From Lachnospiraceae bacterium (GTDB taxonomy: Bacteria; Bacillota; Clostridia; Lachnospirales; Lachnospiraceae): a stretch of 64,000 nucleotides of DNA. Of the stretch, positions 59,869-64,000 are shown in pieces; position 1 is the first letter of the stretch, and each line of letters begins with the position of its first letter. The notes beneath the pieces were generated by a model. It did no database searches. It was not told the DNA's origin and worked only from the letters and a program-made list of their open reading frames with translations. The DNA is taken from positions 62,001 through 126,000 of the forward strand of contig QXWO01000002.1 in NCBI GenBank assembly GCA_009911035.1, written 5' to 3'. The translations under genes and the position numbers were made by a program.

Positions 59869-60134
59869 TGACGCCAAACAGCGAACAAAGCAGGCTCTAT
59901 CATGATATCGGGGTTATTGATTTCGTGATAGTGGAAATGAATGAATACCTGGACACCCATCCCACAGACAAAGAAGCCATCGAATACCTGGGTCATTACG
60001 TGCGTATGAAAAACCAAGCCATGCGGGAATATGCCATGAAGTACGGCCCCTTACGCATTACCGATGTGGACGGCTGTAATGAAACCGAATGGAAATGGGC
60101 AACACAGCCCTGGCCCTGGGAAGGAGGATGCTGA
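59865..60134 (+). CDS. cotJB: Spore coat protein CotJB
   Basis: 89 residues with YHDIGVIDFVIVEMNEYLDT, YGPLRITDVDG and the WPWEGGC end that identify CotJB. GGAAGGAG sits at the right distance for the ATG at 59865 (or 59868); an ATG at 59856 lies on the ribosome site. It overlaps cotJA by four bases and ends three bases before cotJC. Confidence 0.88.
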   Translation: MMTPNSEQSRLYHDIGVIDFVIVEMNEYLDTHPTDKEAIEYLGHYVRMKNQAMREYAMKYGPLRITDVDGCNETEWKWATQPWPWEGGC

Positions 60135-60137
60135 TTT

Positions 60138-60746
60138 ATGTGGAGTTATGAAAAAAGATTGCAGTTCCCGGTTAATATCAAAGAACCCAATGCCAAAATC
60201 GCACAGGTAATTATGTCCCAGTACGGCGGTCCTGACGGAGAGCTGGGGGCATCCATGCGGTATATCTCACAGCGGTATTCCATGCCTTATAATGAGGTGG
60301 CGGCTATTTTGACGGATATAGGTACAGAAGAACTGGCACACCTTGAAATGGTATCAACAATTGTGCATCAATTGACAAGAAATTTATCTATGGAAGAAAT
60401 TGAACAGTCCGGTTTTGCCAACTATTATGTAGACCATACTGTCGGCATCTGGCCTATGGCAGCAGGGGGGATTCCTTTTAATAGCTGCGAATTCCAGTCA
60501 AAGGGAGATGCCATTACGGATTTGTTTGAAGATATGGCAGCAGAACAAAAGGCACGCACTACTTACGACAATATACTGCGTCTTGTAAAAGATGAACCAG
60601 ATGTATGCGAGCCTATTAAGTTTCTCCGAGCCCGTGAAGTGGTACATTTCCAGCGTTTCGGTGAAGCCCTCCGCATCGTTCAGGATAAACTTGACTCCAA
60701 AAACTTCTATGCATTTAATCCTGAATTTGACAAATGTAAATCATAA
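60138..60746 (+). CDS. cotJC: Spore coat protein CotJC, manganese catalase family
   Basis: 202-residue ferritin-like protein of the manganese catalase family that is a component of the inner spore coat. Metal-ligand regions are visible: E in VNIKEPNAKIAQV, DIGTEELAHLEMVSTIVHQL and AAEQKARTTYDNIL, with HFQRFGEALR at the end. Third gene of the cotJ operon. GGAGG ends cotJB. A hairpin follows its stop (60773-60804). Confidence 0.92.
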   Translation: MWSYEKRLQFPVNIKEPNAKIAQVIMSQYGGPDGELGASMRYISQRYSMPYNEVAAILTDIGTEELAHLEMVSTIVHQLTRNLSMEEIEQSGFANYYVDHTVGIWPMAAGGIPFNSCEFQSKGDAITDLFEDMAAEQKARTTYDNILRLVKDEPDVCEPIKFLRAREVVHFQRFGEALRIVQDKLDSKNFYAFNPEFDKCKS

Positions 60747-60772
60747 AACAAACCATTTCATCCTCAAAACAC

Positions 60773-60804
60773 ACAGGGCTGTCCGCATTTCCCGGCAGCC
60801 CTGT
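60773..60804 (+). terminator. Hairpin after cotJC
   Basis: ACAGGGCTG pairs perfectly with CAGCCCTGT (9 bp) around a 14-base loop, 27 bases after the cotJC stop. A weak AT-rich tract follows. Confidence 0.65.
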
Positions 60805-60880
60805 ATCAATTCCGAAATATTCCCTTGATACATACGCCGCCAGATACGCTGGCAATCGCTTCTATTCTCCAAGGAACAGC

Positions 60881-60931
60881 TTATTGCAACAAAGGATAGC
60901 ATGTTTCGCAAACTATCCTTTGTTGCAATAA
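60881..60931. repeat. Dispersed hairpin repeat, perfect 19-bp palindromic form
   Basis: TTATTGCAACAAAGGATAG (60881-60899) is the exact reverse complement of 60913-60931. The 13-base centre contains ATGTTTCGCAAA. The outer arms match the family arm TTATTGnAACAAA. A different stem (GGATAG/CTATCC) is used here. Confidence 0.75.
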
Positions 60932-60933
60932 AA

Positions 60934-60965
60934 GAGCGAGTGAAAACATAGTTCTCAACTCGCTC
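60934..60965. terminator. Hairpin next to the palindromic repeat
   Basis: GAGCGAGT pairs with ACTCGCTC (8 bp, 16-base loop). It adjoins the perfect palindrome, and GTAAAA/TTTTAC follows. This may be a termination region for the facing genes. Confidence 0.5.
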
Positions 60966-61158
60966 AGTGTAAAAGGGGAATTTTACCGAAAATTATTTAT
61001 CAAGTGAACTTTGCGTTCTTCTTGATTACATTTATATTGTATCACCAATAATCTGTTTTGGCAAGTACTTTCTAAAATTTTTTTTAAATATTATTTAATC
61101 ATGATAAGCTGTGCAAAAAAATGCCGGAATAGCTGTTTCCTACCCAAATCTCTGCCTG

Positions 61159-61596
61159 TCATACGCTAAATACCATCATGCCAAGTTTGGACACAATAAT
61201 TTCCATCACAATCATCCCGGACGCTTTTTTGCGGGCAAGGTTCATCTGAACCAGTTCCTGCAATGTAAAAATTTTTTCTTTATATTCCATTCTTGTCTTA
61301 CCGGATAATGTTTTCTTTTCTTTTTGTATCTGGGTTTTGACGCGGACTTTAAGCTGTTTGTAGGTTTCGTAAAGAAAGTCATTCTCTTCCAGATAATAAA
61401 ACTGGCTCTCTAAGGTTGTTTCCGGGGAGGCCTCCGTCAGCACGTAACGAATCAGAATTGTTTTCAGCTTAAAGGGAATCATTTCCTGCTCCAACAGTTC
61501 CTCATAGGAATATTTGGCGCCAATATAAAGATTCCCGGCATCCTGCATAACATATTTGTAATCCTCATATCGGGTCGTGTTTTCTCTTATCTTCAT
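61159..61596 (-). CDS. Uncharacterised protein (about 145 aa)
   Basis: No family recognised. From the ATG at 61596 the protein has YEDYKYVMQDAGNLYIGAKY, YEELLEQEMIPFKLKTIL and a helical end (RMEYKEKIFTLQELVQMNLA, KKASGMIVMEII). It looks cytosolic and mostly helical. AGGGAGCGG is six bases upstream; an earlier in-frame ATG (61635) lacks a site. It lies between a sigma-like gene and the repeat-rich spacer. Confidence 0.6.
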   Translation of the reverse strand: MKIRENTTRYEDYKYVMQDAGNLYIGAKYSYEELLEQEMIPFKLKTILIRYVLTEASPETTLESQFYYLEENDFLYETYKQLKVRVKTQIQKEKKTLSGKTRMEYKEKIFTLQELVQMNLARKKASGMIVMEIIVSKLGMMVFSV

Positions 61597-61705
61597 GTAC
61601 CGCTCCCTCGCTCTTCCAGGCAAATCTGAAACCATAGGAATTCAGGGTATGCCACTATAGTAAATACTTTCTCCCTTGGCAGGAAATGGCCATCCTGTAG
61701 GCGTT

Positions 61706-62455
61706 TCAGCCGCATTCTATATCCTCAATGGCAAAGCCGCTCATCCGCATGGCTTCCTGTATGGCTTTGACCGTCATCCCTGTTTCCGAAGCAAGTTCTT
61801 CCACAGTCACCTTCCGGTGAAGGTCCGCGGCAAGTTCCTTGGCCTTGTCCGCCACATGGTTTACCCTTTCAAGGACTTTCCTGTCTTTCTCCATCTCCCT
61901 TACGGTTCCGGTAATACACTCTTCCATGGCATCCATGATCATCTGGACCAGTATCCCTTCCGCTTCCTGTGCGTGTTCCATGCATCCAAGCATGGTAACA
62001 GCCATAGAAAGAGCCAGATTGCCCTCTCCGATCAAATCCTCAATAAAAACCCCCTGCCCTGCATAAAGTTTGGAGATTTCCACCACCTGGGGCAGATACA
62101 GGTCGATCAGCCGCCTCTGGGCATTAAGTTCCCCTGCCATAGCGCTAAGGAACACCGCTTCCTTTTCCCCGCTGCTTATCTGTCCCATACTGGCAATTTC
62201 TTTTTTATATTCTTCCAGATAATCAATTTCTTCCTCTGAAAGGCCGTCTTCCGGGTCCATTGGCTTCCCGATGCCTATTTTATGTTTTTCCAGATAATCA
62301 TAAATCATCTGAAATTGTTCTTCCTTTAGTTCCAGTTTCTTAAAGGCTTCCTTTACCTGTTCCCTGGAAATACAGCCCTGCTGCTTCCGTGCAAGCTTTT
62401 TTACATCTTCAAGGGTACGGGCAAAGACAAGCTCCTGACCTGTTTCCATTTCCAT
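61706..62455 (-). CDS. Sigma-70-like protein lacking region 4
   Basis: 249 residues. The N-terminal 90 are helical with acidic stretches (EDVKKLARKQQGCISREQV), resembling sigma region 1.1-like sequence. A sigma-2-like part follows (LNAQRRLIDLYLPQVVEIS, KLYAGQGVFIEDLIGEGNLAL), and then a sigma-3-like segment (HRKVTVEELASETGMTVKAI). There is no recognisable region 4, and the part of region 2 that melts DNA (2.3/2.4) is degraded. It may be a sigma-derived regulator rather than an active sigma. It is preceded by two palindromes. Confidence 0.7.
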   Translation of the reverse strand: MEMETGQELVFARTLEDVKKLARKQQGCISREQVKEAFKKLELKEEQFQMIYDYLEKHKIGIGKPMDPEDGLSEEEIDYLEEYKKEIASMGQISSGEKEAVFLSAMAGELNAQRRLIDLYLPQVVEISKLYAGQGVFIEDLIGEGNLALSMAVTMLGCMEHAQEAEGILVQMIMDAMEECITGTVREMEKDRKVLERVNHVADKAKELAADLHRKVTVEELASETGMTVKAIQEAMRMSGFAIEDIECG

Positions 62456-62476
62456 CCTCCCTGCCTTCTTAACAAC

Positions 62477-62515
62477 GTTTTTCCGGAAAAACCCGGTATT
62501 TGCTGTTTAAACAGC
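62477..62515. promoter_or_regulatory. Two perfect palindromes
   Basis: GTTTTTCCGGAAAAAC (62477-62492, 16 bp) and GCTGTTTAAACAGC (62502-62515, 14 bp) are exact, nine bases apart, in the spacer between the rhomboid-like gene and the sigma-like gene. They could be regulator sites or short stems. Confidence 0.5.
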
Positions 62516-62522
62516 TGCCGTC

Positions 62523-63389
62523 CTACTTCCTGCTTACATGGGTATGAGTAAACAGGTGATCCTGACAATACTCATAATTTCCTTCACATTTTGAACAGAA
62601 TCTGAATTCCAGCTCCGGGTTACTCTCCTCTGTCCTTCCGCAGATGGCACATTTATGCCTTGTAATTTTACTGGTACTTTTTACCTGGCGTTTAAATTCC
62701 TGCCGCCGTTTCGCCTGTCTGGGCGTCATATGGACTTTTCCCCTTCCGGCAATGAAAAACACAATAAAATTCATAAGGGAAGCTGCAATCACAATTTTAA
62801 TAGCAGCCGGTCCCATGATAAACTGGTATACAAGGAGTACACCATAAATTATGCCGAGAATCTTTATTTTGATAGGAATAAAGAAAAACAGCAATACCTG
62901 CATATTAGGATAGGTGGCGGCAAAAGCAAGGAATATAGACATATTCACATAATAGGTGCTGAATAAAGGGGCATACGAAAAACTGTTGCCCATCCACATA
63001 AACAGACCTGCCTCCCCCTGAAAAAGGATGGAATATGCAAAAAGCAGGAAAGCGCCCAGGATGGTAAACAGGATACCCGAAAAAATATATACATTATATC
63101 TATAAGTTCCCCAGGTCCGCTCTAAGGTCGTTCCAAGCGAATAGTAAAAATAAAGCATAAGCAGCGTAAAGAAATCGAACGATGAGGGAGGTACAATCAG
63201 CCATGTGAACAGCCGCCATATCTGCCCATGAAAAATAATCTCATACGGATTTAAATACAAATACTTTAAAAAGCCGGGATGCATCATCTGGAAAAGATAG
63301 CCGCACCCATAACACACAATCAGCACAAGAGACAAGTTCCTGATTGCATACTTTCCGAATTTCCTTTCAAAACTGCCTGTAAACTTCAT
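62523..63389 (-). CDS. Rhomboid-like membrane protein without catalytic serine, with zinc-ribbon tail
   Basis: 288-residue protein with five or six membrane segments (LVLIVCYGCGYLF, IWRLFTWLIVPPSSF, FTLLMLYFYYSLG) and the WR-x2-TW loop of rhomboid folds. The catalytic GxSG of rhomboid proteases is not present (the region reads MWMGNSFSYAPLF), so it is likely a pseudoprotease. The cytosolic tail has paired cysteines (HKCAICGR, FCSKCEGNYEYC) that could bind zinc. The start at MKFTGSFERKF has no rival. Function unknown. Confidence 0.7.
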   Translation of the reverse strand: MKFTGSFERKFGKYAIRNLSLVLIVCYGCGYLFQMMHPGFLKYLYLNPYEIIFHGQIWRLFTWLIVPPSSFDFFTLLMLYFYYSLGTTLERTWGTYRYNVYIFSGILFTILGAFLLFAYSILFQGEAGLFMWMGNSFSYAPLFSTYYVNMSIFLAFAATYPNMQVLLFFFIPIKIKILGIIYGVLLVYQFIMGPAAIKIVIAASLMNFIVFFIAGRGKVHMTPRQAKRRQEFKRQVKSTSKITRHKCAICGRTEESNPELEFRFCSKCEGNYEYCQDHLFTHTHVSRK

Positions 63390-63529
63390 AATCTACTCCT
63401 TTAAAGGTTTAGTCATTACCCGATTTGGAACTTCATATATTCTATCATCCCTTGTTTTAAAAGTAAACAAATCCATGGCTTTTTTAGAAATTTACAATTT
63501 TTTCTTTACAAAATGTTTACTTTCCTGCA

Positions 63530-63558
63530 TTGCATTTAAAAAAAACCTGTCGTATAAT
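63530..63558 (+). promoter_or_regulatory. Promoter of the activase gene
   Basis: TTGCAT (63530-63535), 17 bases and TATAAT (63553-63558) precede the gene at 63646 by about 90 bases. A small TCGCAT/ATGCGA hairpin and a repeat copy lie in the leader. Confidence 0.6.
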
Positions 63559-63589
63559 TACATCGCATGTCAAATTAATGCGACAAAAA

Positions 63590-63622
63590 ACAACGGACAG
63601 CCCGCTTCGCAAACTGTCCTTA
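63590..63622 (+). repeat. Dispersed hairpin repeat, single unit with GGACAG stem
   Basis: GGACAG-CCCGCTTCGCAAA-CTGTCC, flanked by AACAAC on the left and TTATGTTAAAA on the right. It closely resembles the second unit at 24634-24672. It lies in the leader of the activase gene. Confidence 0.65.
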
Positions 63623-63645
63623 TGTTAAAAGAAAGGCGGTAGAAT

Positions 63646-64000
63646 AATGAACAACCAGCATTATACCCTGGGCATTGACATTGGATCTACTACTGTCAAA
63701 ATTGCCATTTTAGATGATGAACACAACATCCTTTTTTCAGATTATAAAAGACACTATGCAAATATCCGGGAAACCCTCTTTGGCCTGATCGGGGACGCCA
63801 GCCAGAAACTTGGGAACTTAACGCTCCATCCCATGATCACCGGTTCCGGGGGACTGACTTTGGCAAACCACCTTGGTATCCCTTTCGTGCAGGAAGTGAT
63901 TTCTGTGGCCACTGCCTTGAAGGAACTGGCCCCTAAGACCGATGTGGCCATTGAGTTAGGCGGCGAAGATGCCAAGATCATTTATTTTGAAGGCGGCAAC
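63646..64000 (+). CDS. 2-hydroxyacyl-CoA dehydratase-type activase, N-terminal part (3' end outside window)
   Basis: Begins MNNQHYTLGIDIGSTTVKIA, an ASKHA ATPase phosphate loop, then ITGSGGLTLANHLGIPFVQE and AIELGGEDAKIIYFEGGN, characteristic of the BcrAD/HgdC-type activators. Such proteins reductively activate acyl-CoA dehydratases or related enzymes using ATP and an iron-sulphur cluster. Only 118 codons are in the window, so the full domain set (activase alone or a longer fusion) is unknown. AAAGGCGG seven bases upstream supports the start. Confidence 0.85.

Larger units (their letters stand above)
60747..61158. other. Repeat- and hairpin-rich spacer after cotJC
   Basis: 412 bases without a gene. 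Contents in order: a cotJC hairpin (60773-60804), an exact 19-bp inverted repeat with dispersed-repeat arms (60881-60931), a GAGCGAGT/ACTCGCTC hairpin (60934-60965), a small GTAAAA/TTTTAC hairpin (60969-60986), then an AT-rich region toward the convergent gene at 61159. Confidence 0.7.

Noticed and set aside
1-64000. tRNA, rRNA, tmRNA or riboswitch genes
   Set aside because: No tRNA T-loop pattern, rRNA segments or recognisable riboswitch cores were found by reading; a covariance search was not possible.

Overview
The window reads as a chromosomal segment of a spore-forming, anaerobic member of the Lachnospiraceae (Clostridia). The support is moderate GC, strong GGAGG ribosome sites, a cotJABC spore-coat operon, an FeFe hydrogenase-like protein, FeoAB iron uptake, a 2-hydroxyacyl-CoA dehydratase-type activase, Gram-positive LexA half-sites (GTTCG), and Firmicutes gene orders (obgE-yhbY-nadD-yqeK-rsfS; sepF near lspA/rluD; mreBCD-PBP2-minCDE-rodA; mutS-mutL-miaA). 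The species cannot be named from the sequence alone. No rRNA, tRNA, CRISPR array, prophage or intact insertion sequence was seen.

Layout. 1-3000 (+): end of obgE and a ribosome-assembly/NAD block. 3000-9160: a DUF378 membrane protein (-), then a branched-chain amino acid ABC transporter (binding protein, two permeases, two ATPases) and a cytidylate-kinase-like protein. 9160-12300: lexA faces a YneA-like LysM membrane protein across an intergenic region with four LexA-box-like sites and a consensus promoter; a tyrosine recombinase and a TtcA-like tRNA thiolase follow. 12400-16000 (+): AI-2E family permease, D-aminoacyl-tRNA deacylase, a small membrane protein and an HD-GYP protein. 16000-25200 (-): second cytidylate-kinase-like protein, CstA, and a division/envelope cluster (P-loop protein, HlyD-like adaptor, yggS, sepF, aroB, lspA, rluD). 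25200-35700 (-): the cell-shape cluster radC-mreB-mreC-mreD-PBP2-minC-minD-minE-rodA-mgsA-dacA. 35800-45250 (-): mutS-mutL-miaA-aluminium-resistance-type lyase, with miaB and an uncharacterised protein upstream. 45300-49550 (-): GtrA, an ECF sigma with a membrane-anchored probable anti-sigma, a Cys-rich peptide and DUF5662. 49550-57100: a catalytically degenerate GH13 protein, a DUF1292 protein (+), a UvrD-type helicase, gltX and an FeFe hydrogenase-like protein. 57200-60750: feoB-feoA behind a perfect Fur-type box, divergent from cotJABC. 60750-64000: repeat-rich spacer, a sigma-like protein without region 4, a rhomboid-like protein without a catalytic serine, and the start of an activase gene.

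The most unusual signal is a dispersed, intergenic, hairpin-forming repeat with a 36-37 bp unit. It combines a TTATTGTAACAAA arm with an imperfect stem around a CGCTTCGCG-type core, and recurs at about a dozen places on both strands, singly, in tandem and as inverted pairs. In at least one case (yqeK), probably also in the hydrogenase-like gene, it supplies the stop codon and last residues of the upstream protein. Other points are the LexA-box cluster around a perfect promoter for the YneA-like gene, a PBP2 with an insert of about 250 residues, and the loss of all catalytic residues in the GH13 protein.
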